Positions 11,393 through 19,926 of a stretch of 20,561 nucleotides of DNA are shown here, piece after piece. The position numbers and the translations under genes were made by a program. How positions within the stretch are numbered: the stretch's first letter is position 1; each line of letters begins with the position of its first letter. Source of the DNA: a virus; IMG/VR virus record IMGVR_UViG_3300042991_000129, positions 1 through 20,561 of that record, one strand, 5' to 3'. The notes under the pieces were generated by a model. That model was not told where the DNA came from and made no database searches. It was given only the letters and a program-made list of their open reading frames with translations.

Positions 11393-12091
11393 ATGAAGGA
11401 TAAGGCAAAGACAGCGGAGTCTACAGACCAACCAAAACAGGAATCCGAGGTGGAACAACCTGTTGAGGAGTCACAAGACCAACCAGAGTCTACGTCCGAA
11501 GAGGGCAAAGACACGCCTGAGCAATCAGGAGAAGAGATAATTGAAGAGGTAGAAATGCCTGATGGCACTAAGCTCGCAATTGATGAGTTGAAAAAGGGGT
11601 ATATGCGTATGGCAGATTACACTCGTAAAACTCAAGAGATTAGTAAGCTTAAAGAGCAAGTGTACGTTCCACAAAAACAAGACGATGGATATTCCGATGA
11701 TGAGAAAGCTGCGTTAGCAACACTTGATAAATTAGGAGTTGCTAGAAAAGGTGAGCTTGAACAGACTGTTAGAAGAATTATGGCGCAACAAGCCATGATG
11801 ACTGACAGACAAAGAGTTCAGCAAGATGCTGGTTTAGATGATGACAGCATGGACATAGCGCAATTCATATCATTTAAAAAAGGAATACCACTAAGCGAAG
11901 CTGCTAGAAATCTAATGGATAGTGGAAAGAAAGTTATCAAAAGAAAGGTGTTAAGTCCTAGTAGTGATGTCACTACGTCAGCAAGTAGTAAGAAGAGTAA
12001 CGAGATTACACCCGAATACATCAGAAGTCTTGACCCAAATTCAAAAGAATTTGAAAAAGTCGTAGAAATGATGGAAAAAGGGGAATTATAA
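11393..12091 (+). CDS. Capsid scaffolding protein
   Basis: ATG at 11393, leader TAACTTATTACT. A highly acidic, Glu/Gln/Ser-rich disordered N-terminus (about residues 1-55) is followed by a GTKLAIDELKKGYMRMADYT segment. Then come a helical coiled-coil region and a Lys-rich end with TPEYIRSLDPNSKEFEKVVE. Such acidic-to-helical proteins of about 230 residues just before the coat gene are scaffolds that guide procapsid assembly. 'KKGYMRMADYTRKTQEI' is a motif I know from phage capsid-assembly/scaffold proteins. No protease motif is visible. Confidence 0.78.
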   Translation: MKDKAKTAESTDQPKQESEVEQPVEESQDQPESTSEEGKDTPEQSGEEIIEEVEMPDGTKLAIDELKKGYMRMADYTRKTQEISKLKEQVYVPQKQDDGYSDDEKAALATLDKLGVARKGELEQTVRRIMAQQAMMTDRQRVQQDAGLDDDSMDIAQFISFKKGIPLSEAARNLMDSGKKVIKRKVLSPSSDVTTSASSKKSNEITPEYIRSLDPNSKEFEKVVEMMEKGEL

Positions 12092-12098
12092 CATAACA

Positions 12099-12497
12099 AT
12101 GAAAACGAATATGTTGAAAATTTATTCAAAAGAAGGAGCGTTAGACGTGTCTGATGCTGCTACTACATCACAATTCCTTATTGCAGCACCTTCTGCTGGC
12201 GTTATTAACGTAAAGGAATGTATTGGTGTACTTACAGAAGCAACTGGAACTATGACTGTTGATGGAGTTATTGCTCTTTATATTGCTGGAAATGAAGTTG
12301 GTACTTTTACTCCTGGTGATGATGCTGCAATAGGATTCTCAGAAGCTTTTACAGTCGATGGAACTTATGCAACATCTGCAAATCCTTATGTAGAATTTGC
12401 TGCTGGTGAAGCAATTGAAGTTAAGACAAAAACTCAAGCTACAGACGTTACAACTGGAGATGGAGTCGTTTATCTTGCAATTGACTTCGGACTATAA
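12099..12497 (+). CDS. Small Ala/Gly/Thr-rich protein before the coat gene, possible capsid decoration protein
   Basis: ATG at 12099 (MKTNMLKIYSKEGALDVSDA), with an alternative ATG five codons in; 7 bp after the scaffold stop. Beta-rich, low in charge, with repeated Gly/Thr turns (TEATGTMTVDGVIALYIAGN), no cysteine beyond one, and no disorder. The composition and the place between scaffold and coat genes suit a head decoration or head-fibre protein. No specific family is recognised. Confidence 0.68.
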   Translation: MKTNMLKIYSKEGALDVSDAATTSQFLIAAPSAGVINVKECIGVLTEATGTMTVDGVIALYIAGNEVGTFTPGDDAAIGFSEAFTVDGTYATSANPYVEFAAGEAIEVKTKTQATDVTTGDGVVYLAIDFGL

Positions 12498-12514
12498 TTT
12501 TAATTTAAAGAGCA

Positions 12515-12531
12515 GGTTATATTAAATAACC
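12515..12531 (+). promoter_or_regulatory. Hairpin in the coat-gene leader
   Basis: GGTTAT (12515-12520), loop ATTAA, ATAACC (12526-12531), 12 bp before the ATG. It presents an A-rich single strand (AAAAAGAAAGAT) to the ribosome. Such hairpins can protect or expose a highly translated gene. Confidence 0.4.
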
Positions 12532-12543
12532 AAAAAGAAAGAT

Positions 12544-13365
12544 ATGAGTAACAATATAAATACTACAGTAGCAGATGTTTTTATTCCTGAGGTATGGAGT
12601 AAAGAAATCATCAAGGCTACTAATCCAAAAATGGTTTTAGCTAACCTAGTTTGGAGATTTGATAAAGAGGCAAAAATGGGTGATACTATACATGTACCAT
12701 CTCTAAGTAATTTATCTGCAAATGATAAAATTGCTAATACAGATGTAAGTTTACAAGCACCTACAGAAACAAATACAGACATTTCAATCAATGCACACAA
12801 AGAAACATCTTTCATTGTTGAGGATGTTGCACAATTGAAAGCAAATAGAGACCTAAGAGGTCTTTATACAGAAAGAGCTTCTACAGCTATTGCTAAGGCA
12901 GTTGATTCTGCTATAGCTGCTCTAGCTTCTGCACTTTCACAGACATTTGGAACTTACAATACAGCTATTACAACTGATGTTGTACTAGATTCTATTGAAC
13001 AACTAGACTTGAACGATGTACCTATGGAGAATAGATATTTTGTTTTCCGTCCGGATGTTAAAAGAGATTTGCTTGATTTAGCTGCATATACTTCTAGCGA
13101 TTACGTTGGAGGTCGTCCAGTAGAGACTGGTTCTATTGGCATGCTTTATGGAGTAAATACTTACATGTCTACAAATCTAGTTAAATCTGGAAACAATACA
13201 AATAACATGTTATTCCACAAAGATGCTTTAGCTTTGGCTATGGCACAAGCTCCAAGAGTACAGACTGAATATCAATTGGAGAAATTGGGAACACTTGTAG
13301 TAGTTGATACTGTTTATGGAGTTAAAGAAATGAGAGATTCTTTCGGAGTCTTAGTAAAGAGCTAA
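12544..13365 (+). CDS. Major capsid protein, HK97 fold (P22 coat-like type)
   Basis: Builds the icosahedral shell. ATG at 12544, with a purine-rich leader AAAAAGAAAGAT. MSNNINTTVADVFIPEVWSK is followed by a region with W and K residues and DTIHVPSL, then LSANDKIANTDVSL, matching the N-terminal arm and E-loop pattern of P22-type/HK97-fold coats in many metagenomic phages. Later: EDVAQLKANRDLRGLYTERA (spine helix region), YFVFRPDVKRDLLDL and GSIGMLYGVNTYMSTNL. At 273 aa it is at the short end of the family, with no fused maturation domain. A strong hairpin with T6 follows, matching the need to make much of this protein. Confidence 0.88.
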   Translation: MSNNINTTVADVFIPEVWSKEIIKATNPKMVLANLVWRFDKEAKMGDTIHVPSLSNLSANDKIANTDVSLQAPTETNTDISINAHKETSFIVEDVAQLKANRDLRGLYTERASTAIAKAVDSAIAALASALSQTFGTYNTAITTDVVLDSIEQLDLNDVPMENRYFVFRPDVKRDLLDLAAYTSSDYVGGRPVETGSIGMLYGVNTYMSTNLVKSGNNTNNMLFHKDALALAMAQAPRVQTEYQLEKLGTLVVVDTVYGVKEMRDSFGVLVKS

Positions 13366-13374
13366 TTGAAAATT

Positions 13375-13419
13375 GGAGGGGAGACATTTGAATATATCTC
13401 CCCTCTACAGATATTTTTT
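13375..13419 (+). terminator. Stem-loop and T6 after the coat gene
   Basis: GAGGGGAGA (13376-13384), a 12-base loop, TCTCCCCTC (13397-13405); G13375-T13406 can extend it. Nine bases later is T6 (13414-13419). A partial terminator or 3' stabilising hairpin that would give the upstream coat gene more mRNA than the downstream genes. Confidence 0.6.
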
Positions 13420-13433
13420 AACTAAAAAGATTA

Positions 13434-13708
13434 TGGCTACTGGAAGTATGTCCTATAATCCTATGCAAATAGACGGAGATGGTACTGCTGTTGGAAACGT
13501 AGATGACAATATATCATTCTTGAATTTAAATGGATTCACTGCTGGAAGTGGTAAAATGATTGATACTGATAAAACTGCATTAACAGGAAAAGCTGGATTA
13601 CTAGTTTATTTTGATGGAGTTTTATATGGATATATTCCTATCGTTACTGGTGCTAGTAGTTTTTCAGGTGAGGGGATTGACGCAGTGTCCTGCGCCCCTC
13701 ACTTATAA
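13434..13708 (+). CDS. Small Gly/Asp-rich head-associated protein, 91 aa
   Basis: Start chosen at ATG 13434 (MATGSMSYNPMQIDGDGTA), leader AACTAAAAAGATT; the frame is open back to a TTG at 13373, but that would be translated from the coat terminator hairpin. The product is beta-rich and Gly/Asp/Ser-heavy (DDNISFLNLNGFTAGSGKM, YFDGVLYGYIPIV). Its last codons form a strong stem-loop (13668-13702). Unrecognised family; a structural role is inferred from the cluster. Confidence 0.65.
13668..13702 (+). terminator. Two-part stem-loop inside the 3' end of the 91-aa gene
   Basis: GTGAGGGG (13668-13675) pairs with CCCCTCAC (13695-13702). After a 5-base bulge, CGCAG (13681-13685) pairs with CTGCG (13690-13694) around TGTC. 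It is coding and structured at once, ending just before the stop. No T-run follows directly. Confidence 0.5.
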
Positions 13709-13732
13709 AGATTATTATTTAACAACAATCTT

Positions 13733-14086
13733 ATGGAGAGCTTAAAAGACAAGATGAAGGAGCCTATGTGGATTATGAATCCACATGGAGTCAAGTCTTG
13801 TGTTCCAAGGGAGTTGGCTGAGAAATTTGTCAGCACAGAAGTAGGATGGAAATACTGCGACCCCGAGTATGTTCCAGAGGATAAAGAATATCCTTTATGT
13901 AATGAACTTAATGAACAGGGATTAAAAAGAAGACGTGCAATTCAGGACTCAAAGGATGTAATGAAAACGAGTCTATCTGAGCCAGAACTCAGACAGAAAG
14001 CAAAATCTCTAGGAATTAAATCCTCACAAGTAAAATCAGTTTCACGGCTAATAAAAGAAGTGGCTGATATAGAAGAAAATCAATAA
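13733..14086 (+). CDS. Uncharacterised protein with SAP/HeH-like C-terminal helices, 117 aa
   Basis: ATG at 13733 (MESLKDKMKEPMWIMNPHGV), leader AACAACAATCTT. The N-terminal half has WIMNPHGVKSCVPRELAEKF, typical of small phage proteins in head-gene clusters. The C-terminal 35 residues (SEPELRQKAKSLGIKSSQVK) form two helices around an LGI turn, as in SAP or HeH motifs. Function unknown; head completion is a positional guess. Confidence 0.65.
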   Translation: MESLKDKMKEPMWIMNPHGVKSCVPRELAEKFVSTEVGWKYCDPEYVPEDKEYPLCNELNEQGLKRRRAIQDSKDVMKTSLSEPELRQKAKSLGIKSSQVKSVSRLIKEVADIEENQ

Positions 14087-14105
14087 TATTTAACATTTTA
14101 TTTTT

Positions 14106-14327
14106 ATGGACTTAAAAGAATTGAAGGTTATGGCCTATGACACAATGGCACAAATTGAATTTCTACAAAGTAAATTCAAACAAATCAATGAAGAGATTGC
14201 AAAACAATCACAAGAACAACAGAAAAAAATTCCAGTAGAGAAAAAAGTAGAAATAGGTGACCCACAGCCTTGGGTAGAAAAGGATGAGCCAAAAGTAGAG
14301 GAGATTAAAGAAGAAGAAAAGCAATAA
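14106..14327 (+). CDS. Small coiled-coil, Lys/Glu-rich protein, 73 aa
   Basis: ATG at 14106, leader TTTAACATTTTATTTTT. Residues 1-40 form an amphipathic helix (LKELKVMAYDTMAQIEFLQ) and the remainder is a disordered, charged tail. The N-terminal pattern is common in unnamed phage proteins from this gene position. No function can be assigned. Confidence 0.65.
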   Translation: MDLKELKVMAYDTMAQIEFLQSKFKQINEEIAKQSQEQQKKIPVEKKVEIGDPQPWVEKDEPKVEEIKEEEKQ

Positions 14328-14341
14328 TTTAATTAAATAAT

Positions 14342-14722
14342 ATGCAAAATCAAGAATGGAAGACAAATAGCGTTAGAAGTGCCGCTATTCTTACTAACAA
14401 CTATGTAGCTGGTACAGTATTATCAGATGTACAATTAAGCAATCAGCTTGTTGTAATGGTAAATTTTACTATTGGAAGCTTGGATGACTTGAGAGTAAAG
14501 ATTGAGTTCTCTTCTGATGGTACAAATTATTATCAAGAATCTTTTTCTAATGTAAGCGGAGGAGTTTCAACTGATACACTAGGCGAACACAAGATGGTAG
14601 CTACTGGTTTTTATGCAATTCCAGTCGCAATAAAAGCTAGATACATAAAGATTAGTGCAAAGGGAACAGGTACAGTTACAGATTCTTCTTGTACTATAGA
14701 CGCTGTGATAGGAGTTTCTTAA
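14342..14722 (+). CDS. Beta-sandwich-like structural protein, 126 aa
   Basis: ATG at 14342, leader AATTTAATTAAATAAT. Strand-rich, with VVMVNFTIGSLDDLRVKIEF, SSDGTNYYQESF and ARYIKISAKGTGTV. The 'KIEFSSDGTNYYQE ... ARYIKISAKGTG' layout is that of small jelly-roll proteins found near phage tail-fibre and head genes. Likely a virion surface component. No catalytic motif. Confidence 0.66.
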   Translation: MQNQEWKTNSVRSAAILTNNYVAGTVLSDVQLSNQLVVMVNFTIGSLDDLRVKIEFSSDGTNYYQESFSNVSGGVSTDTLGEHKMVATGFYAIPVAIKARYIKISAKGTGTVTDSSCTIDAVIGVS

Positions 14723-14733
14723 CAATTTAAAAT

Positions 14734-15591
14734 ATGGGATTCAATATTAAAAGGCAAGTTGATGCTATTGTGCTAACTAATGCTGAAATAAAAGAAGAAA
14801 AAGAAAAGCTCCTTCGTGATGTAGAAAGACTAGAAGCCACAATTTTTAAACGTAAACAAGAAGCTGATGTTCTTCCAAATCTTGAAGAAAAAATAGATAG
14901 CTTGACAAAACAATCAAATGATATTCAAGTAGCTTTACTAGAAGCAGAAAGTAGGTTAAAACAGGTTGAATTAAAAAGAAAGGAGGTTGAAGCTGTTATT
15001 GTTAGTGATGAAGATGCTAAGAAGGCATTAGAATTGGAAATTGAGTTTTTGAGACAACAGCTTATTAATATTCAATTTGAATTAAAGAGTGTTGAGAGTT
15101 CAAAGACCGCAGAAGAAGGTAGATTGAAAATTACTGGAGAGGATTCTAGTAAGGCTGCTTTAGCATTATCTATACTTAATGCTGAGGTAGAACAAAAGAA
15201 AACTGAATTAGATAGATTAAAAAAAAATATAGCTCAGAGAGACGCTGAATTATCTGATAAAAATGCTGATGTACTTATTACAGCTGCTGGCATTGCGTCA
15301 GCTGAGAAAGAGAAAATTGAATTAGTAAATAAAATTGCTGCACTTAGATATGATTTATCAAGGACTGAGCAAGAAGTTGCACAAAGAGAAGCTAGGGTTG
15401 CGGCACTTGAGCAAGAATTGATAAATAAGAAAAAACAATTAGAAGATGAATTTGTAAAGAAATTTGCAGATAAAGAAGGAGATTTAAATTTCAGAGAATC
15501 TGCTCTTGACGAGAAAGCTGAAAGATTAAGGGGGTTAAAGTTAGAGCTAGAAAAACATTTCGGGAAAAAACTTCCTAACATAATATTCTAA
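14734..15591 (+). CDS. Long coiled-coil protein, 285 aa
   Basis: ATG at 14734, leader AACAATTTAAAAT. Nearly the whole length is heptad-rich Lys/Glu/Leu sequence (about residues 15-275), with two interrupting regions around 125-135 and 170-190. No signal, zinc or enzymatic motif. It ends HFGKKLPNIIF, and its stop overlaps the next ATG (TAATG), coupling it to the 1441-aa fibre. This suits a rod, spacer or fibre-attachment/assembly factor for the fibre encoded downstream. It is too short for a usual tape measure and lacks hydrophobic segments. Confidence 0.7.
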   Translation: MGFNIKRQVDAIVLTNAEIKEEKEKLLRDVERLEATIFKRKQEADVLPNLEEKIDSLTKQSNDIQVALLEAESRLKQVELKRKEVEAVIVSDEDAKKALELEIEFLRQQLINIQFELKSVESSKTAEEGRLKITGEDSSKAALALSILNAEVEQKKTELDRLKKNIAQRDAELSDKNADVLITAAGIASAEKEKIELVNKIAALRYDLSRTEQEVAQREARVAALEQELINKKKQLEDEFVKKFADKEGDLNFRESALDEKAERLRGLKLELEKHFGKKLPNIIF

Positions 15592-18500
15592 TGGCTGGAT
15601 TTGGAATCCGAGAAGAGCAGGGTGGTGTGAAAATTTTAGATGATGGAGTTACCTTAGTGGAGAAGGCGAGGTCAATAGACTTTACTGGAGACATGGTTGA
15701 AGGTACAGCCATTGAAGCTGATGTTACTGAGACTATAGATTCAAGTATTCCTCCTATATCTGGCTATTTACTTTTAGCTGGTAGAATAGGTGGACAGACT
15801 GCTCAAGGAGGTACGCAGGCTGGAGATGATTTGACGTTTTTTGGTAATTCGTCTGATGGTGGATACGTGCATTTAAAGAGTGCTGTATTAGTTGGGTTTG
15901 GAGAGGGAACGGATAATCCTGCTACGATGGTATCGGCTAATACTAAAGATACAAGTCCTCCTCCGGAGTTATTTACTAATGAAGGGTTTGAGGATTGGAC
16001 ATATATTGAGTTTCCTGATGGTTGGGAATATGCGGGGAATCCTGATTCTCCTGGATATGCGGCTTCTAAGACAACAGATTCGCATAGTGGGACGTATGCT
16101 TTATATACAAATGGTGGAGGGGATATAGATGGGTTTAGTGGATTATTTCAGTCATATACTGATTTAGAGCAGTCAGATACGTATACAATGAAGTTTTGGG
16201 GTAAAGGGAGTGGGAAAACTGCTACTATAGGATATGCACAGGCTATAGAAGATATTAGTGTTTGGTGGGCATTTACTGGGCCTAATGCTGGAACATGGGT
16301 TGACCTTAATCCTAGTTATTTGACAGATGGTGGTCTTGAGGTATGGGTAGGAGATGAAACTCCTAAGTATTTTGAGAATATAGGCGACGCTGGATATTTA
16401 GTTACTAAGTCTTTGGATTCTGATGTGGGGACTTATGCTATGCAGTTAAATGGGGATTTGATTGGCCCTAATTTTAGTGGAGCGGTTCAGTTTATAGATG
16501 GATTGACTTATGCAGATTCATATACATTTACTTGTAGAGCTAAGAACTTAGGTGATTTTTATTTGGTATACGTGAGTGATGATGATGATACTGGCGATAC
16601 TTATTATTGGAATTTTACATTACAGCAGTGGGATAGCTTGACTCCTGATTTAGTTTCTGATGGTGATATGGAGTTATGGACTGACCCTAATACTCTTACA
16701 CAATGGACTGATTTTCCTACTGGTGGTGGAAGTCCTACATTAGACCAAGAAACTGTAAATGTTTACAGTGGATTATTTGCTGCTAAAATGACACCTGATG
16801 CTGGAACTGCGTTAGGAATACTACAGACACAAGCAGGGATAGGCACGGCTGGAGATAATTTATGGTTTATAGGACATTTTGCAACTGCTTCTAGTGGAAC
16901 AGTTACAGTGGCATTTTTAAATGGTGCAGGTGATGAGATTTGGAATTTTACTACGCAGAGTTGGGATGCTTATGCTGGCCCACCTCCAAGTTCTGACCAG
17001 AGATATGAATTTACAGGAGTTGGTACAGAGTACATAAAACGCGATTTAAGTTTTACTATACCTACTGATGAGGGAATTACAGTACAGATAGTTGGAGATT
17101 CTAGTGTAGTTACTTATGTAGATAGCGTGCATTTAAGATTCGGAGATGCTAGACCTTCTGGGCCAGATTATTTCTATGGATTTACTACTACGGCTAGTTA
17201 TGCAACTTATACATCTCCAGCTGTACAGATGATAATACACGCTACTGAGAATTTAGGAGTAATTCTAGTTGCAAATGCAGAGATATTGATTGATAATGTT
17301 ACGCTTAGAAAGGACGGTACTGGAGATAATATTTTAAAGAATTATAGTTTTGAGAACTGGTTTACGGCTGCTAATACTGACCCTAATGTATTGGCTAACT
17401 GGAATGAATTATATTATGGAGTTGATACGTATTATTTAGAGCAGACTACTAAGATGGACGACCCTGATTATGTATATTCAGGGTATTCTTCTGCTAAACT
17501 TGCTGCATGGGGAGGAACTTATTATATTTACCAGAATGCAGATTGTTCTGCTTTAGATGAGGGACATGAATTAGGATTTCAGGCGTATGTATTGTCGCCT
17601 AACATGGATGCCAGTATATTTATATACTTTTTAAATCATGGTGGAGACCAAGTTTATAATTTCAATACACAGAGCTGGGATGCTTATGTAGGTGGTGAGC
17701 CTACGGGTGATAATATTATTGAGAGGACTGCGACATCTACCTGGGCTGATGCTAGTATTGAGGTAAAAGTACCTGCTGATAAACATATTGTATGTTACGT
17801 AGGAGTAGATGGTGGAGCTAATGTATATATGGATAGCATTAGATTAGTTGAGAATATTGGTGGAGGTGCTCCAAGCAGTGATTATTTTCATACGTTTAAT
17901 TTAACTGGTGACTGGGCTGAATATACTTCACCTAGTCCACAAGTTATTGTTCCAGAGGATGAAGAAATTACTGCATTGATAGGTTCAGTTGATACTGGGG
18001 CTACAATGGATGATTATAGTTTACTTAAAGATGGGACAAGTCCAGATATTGCTACTAATGGAGGATTTGAAACATGGACATTTTATGGGTACGCAATAAA
18101 TGACTGGGAAATAGGTAATTACTACGATGACGGTGGTGATGTATTTAGAGAAGAAACAATCGTTCATGGAGGTACATACTCACTTAAAATTGACAATGAC
18201 GGTACTGGTAGGAATTATGTTGGACAAGTAGTAGGGTCATTAACCGCAGGAACTGATTATGATATTTCCATATACGCAACTACAGATTTAGGAAGTGAAT
18301 CAGAATTAGGAGTAATGGTTTTAAATGATATAGAGCAAGACGCTACTCAGATATGGAATTTCACACTTGGACAATGGGACGCGTTTAGTGGAGGATTAAG
18401 TGGACAAGGAAATGACTATAGAGATACTACAAGTTTAACATCTAGTTGGAGCGAATGGAGTGATATTATAACCGCACATGCTAGTGAGAAAATGTTTCCT

Positions 18501-19916
18501 TTATTTTATTCTGTAACTACCGATTTAGATGTTTATTTAGATGATGCTTCATTTAAGATTGAGGCTACAGGTGGAACGCCTACGATAATTTGGGATTTCA
18601 CTAATGAGAATGATTTTAATGATTTAGATGAGAATGATGTCATATTCAGAGTTAGAACTGATGATGAGACAAATAGTAAAACATTTTTTGAGGTTAAAGG
18701 TGATGGGAGCATAGATACAGAGTTTGATTCATTCGTGTTTAATAGCGATATTGAAGCCGACAATTTATCTGGTACTAATACAGGTGACCAGAATGACCAT
18801 GGACTTTTAACTGGCTTAAGCGATGATGACCACACGCAATATGTTAAAAATTTAGGTAGAGCTTCTAGTCAATATGTTTACGGTAATTCGGGGGGTAGTG
18901 GTGCTTTATATTTACGAGGAGCTTATACCGGATTAGGAGAAGTAAGTATAGGTAATGGACTTATTACAGTAAACGAATCCACTAATGCAATATACTTTGG
19001 TGGAAATATATTATTCCCTGATAGAGATGGTAATATTTATCCTTTTGATAATAACGCAGGAAATGGACACGACATGTATTTAAGAGGTGGAAACGCTACT
19101 TCTGGCATGGCTATGTCGTGGCAAGGTGGAGATTTAATACTTGGTCCTGGAGCAGGTGTTGATGGTGGTGCTTCTGGAGACGTAATAGTCTCTAATTTAA
19201 CATCAGGCGGAATTGTTATGGCAGTTGGCGGAACTGGCTCTCTATATGTTACGCAGCAGATTTCAGAGCTTTGGATTGTAGCTGCTCATGAGCTAGAAAC
19301 ATTTACAAATAATTCAGGCAATCATGAATTTGGAGAAACAGAGAACGACTTTACTCTTTCATGGACATATAATAGAAACGGAGATGACCCTACTGCTCAA
19401 TCTATAGATAATGGAATAGGCGGATTATCAGAAACTTTAAGAAGTTATAATGTTACTGGTGCAGGATTAACGACGACTACTACTTATACAATCTCGGCTA
19501 TAGGAGATGACACAAATCCATCAGATTTATCTACTACGGTAAATTTCTACTGGAAAAGATACTATGGAGTATCTACTGGAGATGTATTTAGTGGAGCTGA
19601 TGTCATGAGCGTTCTAGCGCCACAAGGTGCTGAGTATGGTACCGCTAGAGCAGATAGTGAGAGTTTTACTTCTGGAGTTAATCCTACGTATTACTATTTT
19701 GCTTATCCAGCTGCGTGGGGAGCTGTTGCTGGTTGGACATTTAATGGATTCACGCAGGACGTTGGCGATTTGGAATACTCTAATGGAGCTGATGCTTTTG
19801 GTGCTAGTCCAACGAATGTAAGTTTAACTAATGCAAGCGGAGGTACAGCAGATTATTATATCGTAAGGTCAGTTTATCAGTATCAAAACACTACTGATAC
19901 AGTGGCTATTTCTTAA
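15591..19916 (+). CDS. Large modular tail fibre / receptor-binding protein with about five carbohydrate-binding-like modules, 1441 aa
   Basis: ATG at 15591 overlaps the upstream stop. The N-terminus (about 1-105) has the repetitive AGRIGGQTAQGGTQAGDDLT motif of phage fibre shafts. About five modules follow, each opening with a Gly-x-x-E/Asn-W motif: NEGFEDW (about 129), DGGLEVW (about 246), DGDMELW (about 357), NYSFENW (about 584) and NGGFETW (about 822). Each is a jelly-roll-like CBM pattern with HSGTYAL/YSG/HGGTYSL sub-motifs. Between modules, WNFTTQSWDAY-type segments recur (about 226, 339, 450, 689, 921). A GLLTGLSDDDHTQYV fibre knot motif (about 1072) is followed by MYLRGGNATSGMA, and the end is a beta-rich tip. 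The protein probably binds surface glycans. No proteolytic or glycosidase site is visible. It starts GGG/GAG-rich in codon choice and later favours GGA/GAA. Confidence 0.82.
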   Translation: MAGFGIREEQGGVKILDDGVTLVEKARSIDFTGDMVEGTAIEADVTETIDSSIPPISGYLLLAGRIGGQTAQGGTQAGDDLTFFGNSSDGGYVHLKSAVLVGFGEGTDNPATMVSANTKDTSPPPELFTNEGFEDWTYIEFPDGWEYAGNPDSPGYAASKTTDSHSGTYALYTNGGGDIDGFSGLFQSYTDLEQSDTYTMKFWGKGSGKTATIGYAQAIEDISVWWAFTGPNAGTWVDLNPSYLTDGGLEVWVGDETPKYFENIGDAGYLVTKSLDSDVGTYAMQLNGDLIGPNFSGAVQFIDGLTYADSYTFTCRAKNLGDFYLVYVSDDDDTGDTYYWNFTLQQWDSLTPDLVSDGDMELWTDPNTLTQWTDFPTGGGSPTLDQETVNVYSGLFAAKMTPDAGTALGILQTQAGIGTAGDNLWFIGHFATASSGTVTVAFLNGAGDEIWNFTTQSWDAYAGPPPSSDQRYEFTGVGTEYIKRDLSFTIPTDEGITVQIVGDSSVVTYVDSVHLRFGDARPSGPDYFYGFTTTASYATYTSPAVQMIIHATENLGVILVANAEILIDNVTLRKDGTGDNILKNYSFENWFTAANTDPNVLANWNELYYGVDTYYLEQTTKMDDPDYVYSGYSSAKLAAWGGTYYIYQNADCSALDEGHELGFQAYVLSPNMDASIFIYFLNHGGDQVYNFNTQSWDAYVGGEPTGDNIIERTATSTWADASIEVKVPADKHIVCYVGVDGGANVYMDSIRLVENIGGGAPSSDYFHTFNLTGDWAEYTSPSPQVIVPEDEEITALIGSVDTGATMDDYSLLKDGTSPDIATNGGFETWTFYGYAINDWEIGNYYDDGGDVFREETIVHGGTYSLKIDNDGTGRNYVGQVVGSLTAGTDYDISIYATTDLGSESELGVMVLNDIEQDATQIWNFTLGQWDAFSGGLSGQGNDYRDTTSLTSSWSEWSDIITAHASEKMFPLFYSVTTDLDVYLDDASFKIEATGGTPTIIWDFTNENDFNDLDENDVIFRVRTDDETNSKTFFEVKGDGSIDTEFDSFVFNSDIEADNLSGTNTGDQNDHGLLTGLSDDDHTQYVKNLGRASSQYVYGNSGGSGALYLRGAYTGLGEVSIGNGLITVNESTNAIYFGGNILFPDRDGNIYPFDNNAGNGHDMYLRGGNATSGMAMSWQGGDLILGPGAGVDGGASGDVIVSNLTSGGIVMAVGGTGSLYVTQQISELWIVAAHELETFTNNSGNHEFGETENDFTLSWTYNRNGDDPTAQSIDNGIGGLSETLRSYNVTGAGLTTTTTYTISAIGDDTNPSDLSTTVNFYWKRYYGVSTGDVFSGADVMSVLAPQGAEYGTARADSESFTSGVNPTYYYFAYPAAWGAVAGWTFNGFTQDVGDLEYSNGADAFGASPTNVSLTNASGGTADYYIVRSVYQYQNTTDTVAIS

Positions 19917-19926
19917 ATTATAAACT

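Noticed and set aside
13373-13433. TTG start for the gene after the coat gene
   Set aside because: The extension is encoded by a terminator-like hairpin; ATG 13434 has the usual A/T-rich leader.
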